This document shows, piece after piece, positions 37,392 through 44,817 of a stretch of DNA of 64,000 nucleotides. The notes beneath the pieces were generated by a model. That model saw only the letters and a list, made by a program, of their open reading frames with translations, was not told the origin of the DNA and made no database searches. Numbering within the stretch: position 1 is the stretch's first letter; each line of letters opens with the position of its first letter. The DNA is from a bacterium (GTDB taxonomy: Bacteria > Actinomycetota > Acidimicrobiia > Acidimicrobiales > Bin134), in contig JAPOVT010000046.1 of assembly GCA_026708015.1 (NCBI GenBank), positions 62,001-126,000 of the forward strand, written 5' to 3'. The position numbers and the translations under genes are program-made.

Positions 37392-38505
37392 TAGCGCCTT
37401 CTCCTGATCAACAGGCGCGCATATGTTGATTTGAGGCCGCCATCGACAGTGATTGCGCCACGCCGGTTGAGATCGCCAGGGTTCGGGACGTCAGTTGCTG
37501 AGTATTCCTTGGTCTTCAACCCTGAGTTGTTGTCGCGGTCTGTGATGCCCAAGACTTCAAACTGGTCAGGGTTGTGACTGTCGAGGAATGTGATCGGCAC
37601 CCCCATTGCTCCGTACCAGTCCACGGGGATATCCGCCACCTTGTCAACGTTGATGGCGTCGTAGTTGTCGTAGTGCGGATAATCCCGCGGGTTGTACCTG
37701 GCGCCGAGCGGCAACTCTTCGTGGCGCTTGGAATGATCCATGTTCGTGAACCAGTTGATGCTGCGGAGCTTGTGGTACTGGACTCCGTTCTCCTTCTTGG
37801 AGTGCCCAGCCGCTGTATTTGTGTAGTGGTCGGGAACCCGAAACCACTTGTCGGAGCCGTTGTTCACACCCAGCCAAACCGTTCCGTCTTTGAGCAGCGG
37901 GAACACCTCTTTGTAGGTGATGGCGTTTTGTTGTCCGAGGATCAAGAACTGTTTGCCATGCTCAACGAGCTGGGCCAGATACTCGCGGAACAACGAGAAC
38001 GGCGGGTTCGTGACAACGATGTCCGCCTGAGCGAGGAGGTCGACACATTCGCTGCTACGGAAGTCCCCGCCTTCGACTAGCTGCTCGACAATATTGGCAT
38101 CGTGGCGGAGCAGGTGCTCGACATCGCTGAGTCCGACCGCGCCGTCACCGTCAAGATCAGAGACACTCCGAATGTCAGTCTGGTAAGCGGAGCGATCAGT
38201 GTGTGTGTGTGTGTGTGTGGCATCGCCGCTAGCCCTTCGATGTGGTCGAGCGACATCTGCTCACCGCAGACGGGCGACCCGGCGTAGCTGGTCGTTATGA
38301 GCCGTTTCAGCCTGAGCGCGTTGAAGTTCGCGGCGAAGTACTTGAAGAACTCACTCTCATAGGGGTCGTCGCAGTTGCAGTAGACGGTCTTGCCCTCGAA
38401 GTAGGCTTTGTAGTGGCGCAGCTCGTTCTCGATGTCCACGAGCTGGGTGTAGAACTCGTCGCGCTTTTGGCGCCTGGCCTTGGTCAACGGGGCGTTGTCA
38501 GACAT
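37391..38505 (-). pseudogene. EcoRI-type adenine DNA methyltransferase, split by a dinucleotide tract (likely phase-variable)
   Basis: The N-terminal part (from ATG 38505) contains RDEFYTQLVDIENELRHYK and DDPYESEFFKYFAANF, the start of EcoRI-family m6A methylases. At 38199-38218 the coding strand holds (AC)10, read as HTHTHT, after which this frame runs into nonsense and stops at 38077. Another frame entering from the tract carries DLDGDGAVGLSDVEHL, then ADIVVTNPPFSLFREYLAQL with catalytic NPPF, and continues to TAA at 37391. Nine or twelve repeat units would join the halves into about 370 aa. Everything outside the tract looks intact, so the gene is probably OFF in this molecule rather than dead. 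The stop overlaps the DUF262-HNH start (TAATG). Confidence 0.82.
38199..38218 (-). repeat. (AC)10 dinucleotide tract within the methylase gene
   Basis: Ten perfect GT units on the plus strand (AC on the coding strand). Loss of one unit or gain of two restores the methylase frame. A perfect 20-base dinucleotide run is unusual in GC-rich bacterial DNA and is the classical substrate for slipped-strand switching. Confidence 0.9.
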
Positions 38506-38943
38506 CTCATCCCTCACACTACTTGCCAGCGACCAGCCCCTCGTGAGAACCCCAACACAGACCGGAACCGCCGCACGCTGTCGTGAGGTTCACCCCGAAC
38601 TCGGGATGGGCCGCAAAGTCAACCTAACGCGGCGGGCATTGCCGCGGGAAGGGTCAGGGGAGCTGGGCGATGGGCCGGGTCGGGGATTGAGGCACGCAGC
38701 CCGCTTCAAGGGACTTCGCCAATCCGAGCCAACTCGGCCGCTCATCCCCGTTTAGCTTCCCAATCGGACCTAATATGCTCCGCTGGAGCTAAGCGCTTTT
38801 CGCGCTGGAGCTTCCCGCACACCGAAATAGCGGTGCGGCTGACCAGGGGAAAAGAATCTGCGAATGCCCCTGTATAGCCGCCGCGATATGCCCGGCTTTA
38901 GCGCGAGAATGAAGGCAAGGAGTTTCCGCGGGAAGGAGCAGGC
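38506..38943 (+). other. 438-base intergenic region, methylase upstream side
   Basis: No convincing gene. It separates the minus-strand methylase from a plus-strand hypothetical gene and should hold both promoters. TAATAT at 38771-38776 is a -10-like hexamer. CGCTGGAGCT is directly repeated at 38781-38790 and 38803-38812. Between and across these, AGCGC/GCGCT (38792-38806) can form a small hairpin with a TTTTC loop. Confidence 0.5.
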
Positions 38944-39696
38944 ATGCCGGGAGGTATAGGGGCCAACATCGCCCTCGCGCTGATAGCGGCTATCGGCGGC
39001 GTGTGGATTGACCGGCGCTGGCAGTTGCTCAACAGGCAGCAGCAGAGGCGACGCAGGCTAGGGGTGCGAATTCGAGTCGCGGGAGGCGACATAGGCGACC
39101 GTCGCATGCCCAAGATGTGGCTTCATGCGACTCCGATAGTCATCAACGATGGTCAAATCGACCCGGAGTTACGCGGGCGCATCGGGCCGACAAGCACCAT
39201 TCGTCTGCTGCACGCCAAAGGCTCCAATCCGCCAATATCCGGGGTGATGACAAACCTGTTGTCGGCGCCTGTCACGACCGTCGGAGAACGTACCATCACC
39301 AAGTCATATCCGGTGATTCCCACAGTGGACACCGCTGACAAGTTCGGCGACTGGATGCTCGACATCCTGCACGGGGTGAAGAATCCAGACGGATTTCTGC
39401 CTGGCGGTTCCAAGTCATGTCGGAAAGGGCGGTTCGGCAGAATCATGGGCCGCCTGTTCCCAGGGCATCAGGCATGTGTGCATACGTCGATAGGGGTAGT
39501 TCCCAACGAGCCGACGGTTCGCTTTGAGATGGTGAAGCATCCAGGCATCCATCGCCGCCAATGCGTGCTCAGCTTCATCGGCCACGACGGCGAACGGTAT
39601 TACGCGAGAATGGGGCCGCGACGAGCGAATCGCCTGGCGCTGGCATTCAAAGACCAGTTCGAGCTGGGCTTGGATCTGAGCTACAACCGCCGCTAG
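38944..39696 (+). CDS. Hypothetical protein with N-terminal membrane helix
   Basis: This 250-aa protein has no family I recognise. Residues 3-21 (GGIGANIALALIAAIGGVW) form one membrane segment followed by a very basic stretch (QQQRRRRLGVRIRV). The rest is soluble, with mixed alpha/beta character and a basic patch around SCRKGRFGRIMGRLFPGH. GGAAGGAG precedes the ATG. It lies between the methylase/DUF262 unit and the OLD gene in the defence island, so a membrane-linked accessory role in defence is conceivable but unsupported by motif. Confidence 0.6.
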   Translation: MPGGIGANIALALIAAIGGVWIDRRWQLLNRQQQRRRRLGVRIRVAGGDIGDRRMPKMWLHATPIVINDGQIDPELRGRIGPTSTIRLLHAKGSNPPISGVMTNLLSAPVTTVGERTITKSYPVIPTVDTADKFGDWMLDILHGVKNPDGFLPGGSKSCRKGRFGRIMGRLFPGHQACVHTSIGVVPNEPTVRFEMVKHPGIHRRQCVLSFIGHDGERYYARMGPRRANRLALAFKDQFELGLDLSYNRR

Positions 39697-39853
39697 CAGC
39701 GAACCTGCGGATGGCTCGAATTCTCAGTGCCCCATGGTGCAACAGCCCGGCAGGAATGTCGAGGACATCGACTGTAGCCGCCGACCGACCCTCAGCGGTG
39801 CGGCAGCGCGTCTCAACCACCGCAGCCTGCCCCGCCACGGTCCTCCCAACCGC

Positions 39854-39859
39854 TACCCT
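39854..39859 (+). promoter_or_regulatory. -10-like element before the small acidic ORF
   Basis: TACCCT ends 7 bases before the ATG at 39867 with no Shine-Dalgarno, the same leaderless geometry seen elsewhere in the window. No clear -35 is present. Confidence 0.35.
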
Positions 39860-39866
39860 GCCCCCT

Positions 39867-40001
39867 ATGGCCCCCACCCCCGAACCAGCACCTGAAACGC
39901 CGCCCCCCGACATCGAAGACCTCTACGACCCCGACGAGGCGTTCCGCTTCGACGGCACACCCGAAGACCTCGCCGACGCCATCCTCAAACCACAGCACTG
40001 A
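39867..40001 (+). CDS. Small acidic protein
   Basis: This 44-aa ORF is Pro-rich at the start (MAPTPEPAPETPPP), then acidic (DIEDLYDPDEAFRFDG), ending in a short helix TPEDLADAILK. The frame extends upstream (ATG at 39711) but that part is low-complexity. The internal ATG at 39867 with a -10 hexamer 7 bases ahead is the better start. No family is recognised; small acidic proteins in islands are sometimes DNA mimics or partners of larger effectors, which is only speculation here. Confidence 0.4.
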   Translation: MAPTPEPAPETPPPDIEDLYDPDEAFRFDGTPEDLADAILKPQH

Positions 40002-40113
40002 CGCAGAGGGGGCAGCGGTCATCTCCTGCTGCAAGCCGGAGTGGGCGGCGTGACGTTCCCGATGCCGTTCGGGCGGGAGCGGCTATGAGCGACCCGCAGA
40101 AGCGGGAGCTGGG

Positions 40114-40260
40114 GTGAGTCCGCTAGCTCCTGTGGCGAGGCGCATGATCCAAGTGGTGACTTGGTTCGCCGCCCTTGTCGCTGCTGTGGCCGCCGCCGTG
40201 TTCATCGGCTGGATGCCGCCGCCTGGTTTGCTCTCATGGTTGTGGGCGCTGAGGCCGTGA
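40114..40260 (+). CDS. Possible small membrane protein
   Basis: This is a 48-aa ORF from GTG 40114, preceded by GGGAG. It has one strongly hydrophobic helix (VVTWFAALVAAVAAAVFIGW) and a Trp-rich end (LLSWLWALRP). A ten-codon ORF (ATG 40085) ends in GTGA overlapping its start. No homologue is recognised; hydrophobic small ORFs can be chance in GC-rich DNA. Confidence 0.3.
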   Translation: MSPLAPVARRMIQVVTWFAALVAAVAAAVFIGWMPPPGLLSWLWALRP

Positions 40261-40566
40261 GACGGACGCGAGGCAGAAAGAAAGCAGTGTGAGCGATCAG
40301 GCGGCACGAACAATTGACGGCTGAGGACAATAGTAAGCGGGGACCAGCAGACAACTACCGCCCCACATCGCTGACAATGGGGCTTGGGCACCATCCGATA
40401 TAAACCCCAAGCCGAAAATCAGACCGGCCGGACCCTATTCTTGTACACCTGAACACCGCCCTGTCCGCTCGTCGGCTGGCCAATTCAACTTTGGGGGTCT
40501 GTCGATGCGATGTAAGAGCACAGGTTGGAGCGGAGTCCCAATGGCCTGCGCGCAACGCTGCGAGGC
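40261..40566 (+). other. 306-base gap before the OLD gene 3' end
   Basis: No credible gene. The DNA is less GC-rich than its neighbours. It lies between the small membrane ORF and the convergent 3' end of the OLD-family gene. No strong terminator hairpin was seen. Confidence 0.5.
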
Positions 40567-42546
40567 CTATCGGGGCTCGGCGTTGGTCTTGAGCTGTGCG
40601 ATGTTTTCCACTATGGCCCTGAGGGTCGGGCTCCCAGGTCCATCCCTGAATGACGATTCGACGATTCTCTGCAGCGCGAGCGCGTTTTTGCGCTTTTGGG
40701 AGTTCGACAGGCCGTAGAACTCGCGCGCCTCGGCCTCATATCGCTCGTAAGCCTCCGGGCCGATCTCTTCTTTGAGCGTCTCTTCAATCCTTACCACAAA
40801 GCATGCTGATGTCTCGTTTACATGGTGCGGCCAGTCGGCTTCGTCCATCATGAGGAGGCGGAGTAGGAGCCGGTTCGTTTCGGGTTTCGAGTTGGCGTCG
40901 CCTTGGTCGCCATCCCAGACCACATATGTGGGGATGCCGAGTTTGTGGAAGATGACGAGCGGGCGGTCGAGGCTCGCCTTGCCGTTGCAGGGGATGACCG
41001 CGATCCCCTCAGCGTCCAGGTCGATGTCCATGATGCGGGCGGCTCCTGTGATGGCTGCTCGGTCAGTGTCGCCTTCAACCAGCACAGCGGCGTCAGCGAA
41101 GAAGCCTTCATTGACCATCGGGGTCATGATCGCTTGCAGACGGGCTCGAAGAGACTCGGCGGAGAAGTCGGCTTGGCTGTTGGTTGCCTCCTGAAAGTGC
41201 TTTGCGACCGCGTCTAATGTGGTGGCCTGCACAACGGTCGCCCTAGGTCCCTCTGCGATGGATTGTCTCTTTCGCAGGATTCGGACGTCGTCGAATCGGT
41301 CCAGGCCGACGAATAGTGGTGAATGGGTGGTGTAGATGACCTGCGTGTCTGCCGGTGTCTCAGAATTCACAGGCTGCGTGAGCCGCATCAAGACCGAGGC
41401 GATGTGGCGCTGACGGCTGGGATGCTGATAGAGCTCCGGCTCTTCGATGGCCAAAAGGACATGGGGCTGCACTGGCGCTTCTGGTTGCTCTGATTCAGGA
41501 TCTGTGTCCGTCTCAGCGTCCGTAGCAGTGGCGGTAGCGCCATTCGATTGTCGAACTGAGGCGAGATGTTGCAACAGGGTCACGATGAACGCGCGTTGAA
41601 GCCCGTGCCCGGTTCGAGTGACTGTGGACAGATATCCGTCCTCTTTGAGCCGAACATTCGCCTGTGGATCGGGAATGCTGAGTTCCTGCATCTGTTCCCA
41701 TCGCAGATCGACGGCCGATTCCGGTACGAAAGACCGAAGGGCATCAGTCAGCTCACCTTGGAGGGCTTCAAGTTTCGGCCAGGCGTCTCCATCCATGATT
41801 TCGGTGAATTCGATCTTGGTGCGTTCTTTTAGGTCGTTCAGTTTCGGGTGGGCTGTCAAGGCACTGCGGACAACAAGGTTCATGATCTCGGTGATGGGGG
41901 AGCCGCGTTGGTCGGCCGCGTCCTCTCCGGCGTCGCGGACAGCGGGTATTCGTATGAACTGTGTATGCGGGCGGAGGCGCCCGGTTCCGACGTTGGGCCA
42001 GCCGAAGAATTGCCCGTCATCGCGAATCCGCTCGCATTCTTCAGGATGTTTGAACTCCCAATCCTTCATCGCGGATTCGGCCGCGTCAGCAGATCTCACG
42101 GATGGAAGCGTCGCGTAGCCAGATTCTTGTCGGAGCCGGTCGTACTCTGCTATCCGGTCGCGCTTACCGTCAATCCTCCGGATACTCGCGAAGGCCGCAT
42201 GTTGGAGACTGGCTCCGAAAAATGACGCAGACTTCTTCCCCGAAATGAGGGAGAACACGCCGACCACCGTGAGCATGTCACCCTCAAGATATGGGGCGAA
42301 CTTGTCTCGCTCCGCGGAATTGAGGTCGCCATATGAGATCTCTATCTCGATGTCTTGGTCGGCGTCCTCACCATGAAAGTCCGCCTCGGTCAGCGGCGCA
42401 GCGCGTTCGTAGAACAATTCCAAGGCGCCGAGAAATGCGGACTTCCCGGTCCCGTTTCTGCCCACTAAAGCCGTAAGGTCTCCAACAGACAACTCAGCAT
42501 CGAGGATCGACCGGAAGTTCTTGACTCGGAGATGCCGTATCCGCAT
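40567..42546 (-). CDS. OLD-family ATPase/TOPRIM endonuclease
   Basis: This is a 659-aa protein. The N-terminal ABC/RecF-type ATPase has RHLRVKNFRSI and Walker A GRNGTGKS (30-37), with Walker B and following His in LLAIEEPELYQHPSRQ near residue 365. The C-terminal TOPRIM nuclease domain begins AAVLVEGDTDRAAI near 487, with VVWDGDQGD supplying the later acidic pair. This is the architecture of OLD nucleases and GajA-like defence effectors. It starts at ATG 42546, 6 bases after the stop of a KTSC-domain gene, forming a two-gene operon. No UvrD-like helicase (the Gabija partner) is adjacent. Intact by reading. Confidence 0.87.
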   Translation of the reverse strand: MRIRHLRVKNFRSILDAELSVGDLTALVGRNGTGKSAFLGALELFYERAAPLTEADFHGEDADQDIEIEISYGDLNSAERDKFAPYLEGDMLTVVGVFSLISGKKSASFFGASLQHAAFASIRRIDGKRDRIAEYDRLRQESGYATLPSVRSADAAESAMKDWEFKHPEECERIRDDGQFFGWPNVGTGRLRPHTQFIRIPAVRDAGEDAADQRGSPITEIMNLVVRSALTAHPKLNDLKERTKIEFTEIMDGDAWPKLEALQGELTDALRSFVPESAVDLRWEQMQELSIPDPQANVRLKEDGYLSTVTRTGHGLQRAFIVTLLQHLASVRQSNGATATATDAETDTDPESEQPEAPVQPHVLLAIEEPELYQHPSRQRHIASVLMRLTQPVNSETPADTQVIYTTHSPLFVGLDRFDDVRILRKRQSIAEGPRATVVQATTLDAVAKHFQEATNSQADFSAESLRARLQAIMTPMVNEGFFADAAVLVEGDTDRAAITGAARIMDIDLDAEGIAVIPCNGKASLDRPLVIFHKLGIPTYVVWDGDQGDANSKPETNRLLLRLLMMDEADWPHHVNETSACFVVRIEETLKEEIGPEAYERYEAEAREFYGLSNSQKRKNALALQRIVESSFRDGPGSPTLRAIVENIAQLKTNAEPR

Positions 42547-42552
42547 AACGCC

Positions 42553-42765
42553 CTACAGAATCTCGGTGGTCGGGTACTTGTTCCGAATGTGGCGGTGAAA
42601 ATGCGAGCCGATCGAATCGGTATTCACGAGAGCCCTGTAGGCCTCCTGAGGGACTTCGGCGTACTGGTACACCCTTCCCCCGCCGAACTCAATCTCGAGA
42701 ATCGCGCTGTCAGCGTCGTAGCCAACAGACACGAGATTGCTGGAACTCACAGGACTGCGCCTCAC
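42553..42765 (-). CDS. KTSC-domain small protein
   Basis: This is a 70-aa protein consisting of little more than a KTSC domain: SSNLVSVGYDADSAILEIEF, then YQYAEVPQEAYRALVNTDSIG and HRHIRNKYP. The GTG at 42765 is chosen because GGAGG lies 6 bases upstream; the longer frame back to 42960 overlaps the decayed toxin gene. KTSC domains, named after the lysyl-tRNA synthetase C-terminal region, are small and of uncertain function, possibly nucleic-acid binding. It ends 6 bases before the OLD gene, so the two are almost surely co-translated. Confidence 0.8.
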   Translation of the reverse strand: MRRSPVSSSNLVSVGYDADSAILEIEFGGGRVYQYAEVPQEAYRALVNTDSIGSHFHRHIRNKYPTTEIL

Positions 42766-42812
42766 GACAGACCTCCAAACACGAAACGCACAAAATACAG
42801 GCCCATTTGCGC

Positions 42813-43220
42813 TCACAGAAAATGATGCGACCCATGTGGGGGCACCTGACCGACGGACAACGAAGACTGCATGGTCCTGCCAACGGTGCCGACCAATTCG
42901 CAGCAGGTCGGATGGCCAACAGTGTCGGCAAGGCTGACCGATCGGGTTTTCCGGTGGCAATAGCGAGCGCGGAGAGCACCGGCTCGGGCGGCTGTTTGCG
43001 AATCCAGAGGCATCGGATTGGCCAAGCCGAACTGCACGAGGTTCACGAAGACTGCCTCTGGATCGACCTCATCGAGTCGGACCCGGCGGTCGACCACCTC
43101 GGACATCCCCAGCGGCGTCAGCCACGCTGGCAATAGCGATTCCAACAGTTGTCTCGTCTCATCGGCTACCGGCTCGTCGCGCAACAAGCCGATTACGAGA
43201 TAGGCATCAAGGACGATCAC
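42813..43220 (-). pseudogene. PIN-domain toxin (VapC-like) with a decayed C-terminus
   Basis: The GTG at 43220 overlaps the antitoxin stop (GTGA). The first 100 residues are a good PIN domain: VLDAYLVIGLL (Asp 4), MSEVVD (Glu near 40), SVSLADTV (Asp near 99). After SLADT the frame reads an un-PIN-like Cys/His/Ser-rich tail. A second frame gives LAIRPAANWSAPLA and a third gives DHAVFVVRRSGAPTW, which together look like the missing helix and final strand. Two small indels within about 60 bases therefore seem to have broken the toxin. Sequencing error cannot be excluded. Confidence 0.6.
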
Positions 43221-43501
43221 GTTCGGGGTTCACGGGCCGCTTCGCGAACCTCTTCGTAGCGGGCGTCCTCTTCTGGGTCCATACGACGCATTTCATCGGT
43301 TGAAGGCCCCTTGCCGGGATACCTGCCCATTAGATCCCTGAATGGGTCGTCTGACATCGGCTGCATCGCGATGTAGTCGCCCATATCGGCGATCACTATC
43401 CGTTCTGTGATCCATTGCCCAGCCTTCCACCGGGCTCGGACTTCAGCAGGGATGGAGACCTGTCCGTTGGCCGACACTTTCATCACATATCCGAGCGGCA
43501 T
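43217..43501 (-). CDS. AbrB-type antitoxin
   Basis: This is a 94-aa protein. MKVSANGQVSIPAEVRARWK is the swapped-hairpin AbrB/VapB DNA-binding segment. It is followed by a region with several Met and acidic residues (MSDDPFRDLMG) and an acidic-basic C-terminal helix (MDPEEDARYEEVREAAR). It may start at ATG 43501 or at the internal ATG 18 bases later. It is paired with a PIN gene whose end appears decayed, so it may persist as an orphan. Confidence 0.75.
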   Translation of the reverse strand: MPLGYVMKVSANGQVSIPAEVRARWKAGQWITERIVIADMGDYIAMQPMSDDPFRDLMGRYPGKGPSTDEMRRMDPEEDARYEEVREAAREPRT

Positions 43502-43611
43502 CGATTTGTCCTTCTGTGTTCTCTGAATGGCTCATTTCACAATATGGCTAGGTTCGCTGAGCGCGCGATTGCTTTTACAAGAGGGTTGGTTAGCGCTGGC
43601 AACCCTGCGGG

Positions 43612-44730
43612 TCAGTTGTACTTGTAGACGCGGGCGGCGTTGGCGTAGAGGACTTTTTCGGTGTCGGTCTCGGTCATGTCGTGCACCAGCTCGGCGATGA
43701 TCTTGCGGCTGTCGGGCCACAGGGTCACCGAGTGGGGGTAGTCAGACGACCACATGGACATATTCACCAGGGTCTGGTTGCCGCCGGCCATCTGCATGTG
43801 GCCGTTGTGGTCGTCGAGGCCGGTGACGAACACGTTGGTGCCCAGGTAGCTGCTGGGATCGCGCTCCATGGGCGAGTCGGACCAGGCCGATTGGGTGCTG
43901 TACTCGTCGTCCATGGTCTGGTACCAGAACGGCACCCAGCCGTAGTTCACCTCGGCGGCCACCACTTTGAGGTTGGGGTGGCGGTCGAAGATGCCGGCGA
44001 AGATCATGTAGGTGAGCGGGCGCACCGCGCTGAAGAACCGGTTGACGATGCCGGGGACCGACACGTTCTGCTCCACCAGTTCGTCCCAGTCGCTATCGGG
44101 CGGCTTGCCCCCGAAGGTGCGGTGGAAGGTGACCGGCACGTCCAGCTCCGAGCACGCCTTCCACAGCGGCTCGTAGTACGAGTCGTTGTAGGGCCGGGTG
44201 GGTATGCCGGGGATGAACAGCCCCTTGGCTCCCTTCGCCAGCACCCGGTCGACCTCGGCCAGGGTGGTCTCCATGCCGTCCTCGGTGGGCAGCATGGGCA
44301 GGCCCCGCAGCCGGTCGGGCGCCGCCCCCTGGAACTCGTCCAGCACCCAGTCGTTGTAGCTGCGCATGCAGGCCACCGCCAGGCCCCGGTCGGGCTCCAG
44401 GTAGGTGAAGATGGAGTTGGCCGGGTACACCACCGACCCCCACACGCCGTCGATGTCCATGTCGGCGCAGTGGGCGGTGCCGTCGTAGTTGCCCGGCATG
44501 ATCTCCTCGAACTTCATGCCCGAGAGCTTGTAGTCCTCCTTGGCCACCCCGGCCATGGCCTCGATGCCGAAGCTGCGCTTGGGCGGCCCGCCGTCGAACG
44601 ACCAGCCGTCGCCCCCGTCGGGCGTGGGCATCATGCGAGGGATGCGGTCCTTGTACTCCTCGGGCACCCGCTCGAACACGTGGGGCGGCTCGTTTATGTG
44701 GCAATCGGCCGAGATGACTTTCACGGCCAA
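43612..44730 (-). CDS. Amidohydrolase-2 family metal-dependent hydrolase
   Basis: This 372-aa TIM-barrel hydrolase has VISADCHINEPPHVFERVP as its N-terminal metal motif. It also has GLFIPGIPTRPYND and VTFHRTFGGKPP mid-barrel (metal His), and WSSDYPHSVTLWPDS with the late Asp. It is the same family as the genes at 31.5, 46.2 and 50.8 kb. It resumes the catabolic cluster after the defence island and is divergent from the CoA-ligase gene, sharing an 87-base promoter region. The substrate is unknown; ring-cleavage-product decarboxylases and hydrolases are the nearest known roles. Confidence 0.85.
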   Translation of the reverse strand: MAVKVISADCHINEPPHVFERVPEEYKDRIPRMMPTPDGGDGWSFDGGPPKRSFGIEAMAGVAKEDYKLSGMKFEEIMPGNYDGTAHCADMDIDGVWGSVVYPANSIFTYLEPDRGLAVACMRSYNDWVLDEFQGAAPDRLRGLPMLPTEDGMETTLAEVDRVLAKGAKGLFIPGIPTRPYNDSYYEPLWKACSELDVPVTFHRTFGGKPPDSDWDELVEQNVSVPGIVNRFFSAVRPLTYMIFAGIFDRHPNLKVVAAEVNYGWVPFWYQTMDDEYSTQSAWSDSPMERDPSSYLGTNVFVTGLDDHNGHMQMAGGNQTLVNMSMWSSDYPHSVTLWPDSRKIIAELVHDMTETDTEKVLYANAARVYKYN

Positions 44731-44817
44731 AACGCTAGTTCCCGACTGGGGTTTCGTGCAGCGGCGGGGTTCGCCGTCTGTAACCGCTTGGCCCGGCGCG
44801 GGTACCGTGGCTGTTCA

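Noticed and set aside
38199..38218. GT tract as Z-DNA or transcription element only
   Set aside because: It sits exactly where two halves of a methylase gene change frame, so a coding contingency tract explains it better.
40567..42765. Gabija or PARIS system
   Set aside because: No UvrD-like helicase is adjacent, and ATPase and TOPRIM are fused in one protein rather than split into AriA and AriB; the only partner is a KTSC protein.
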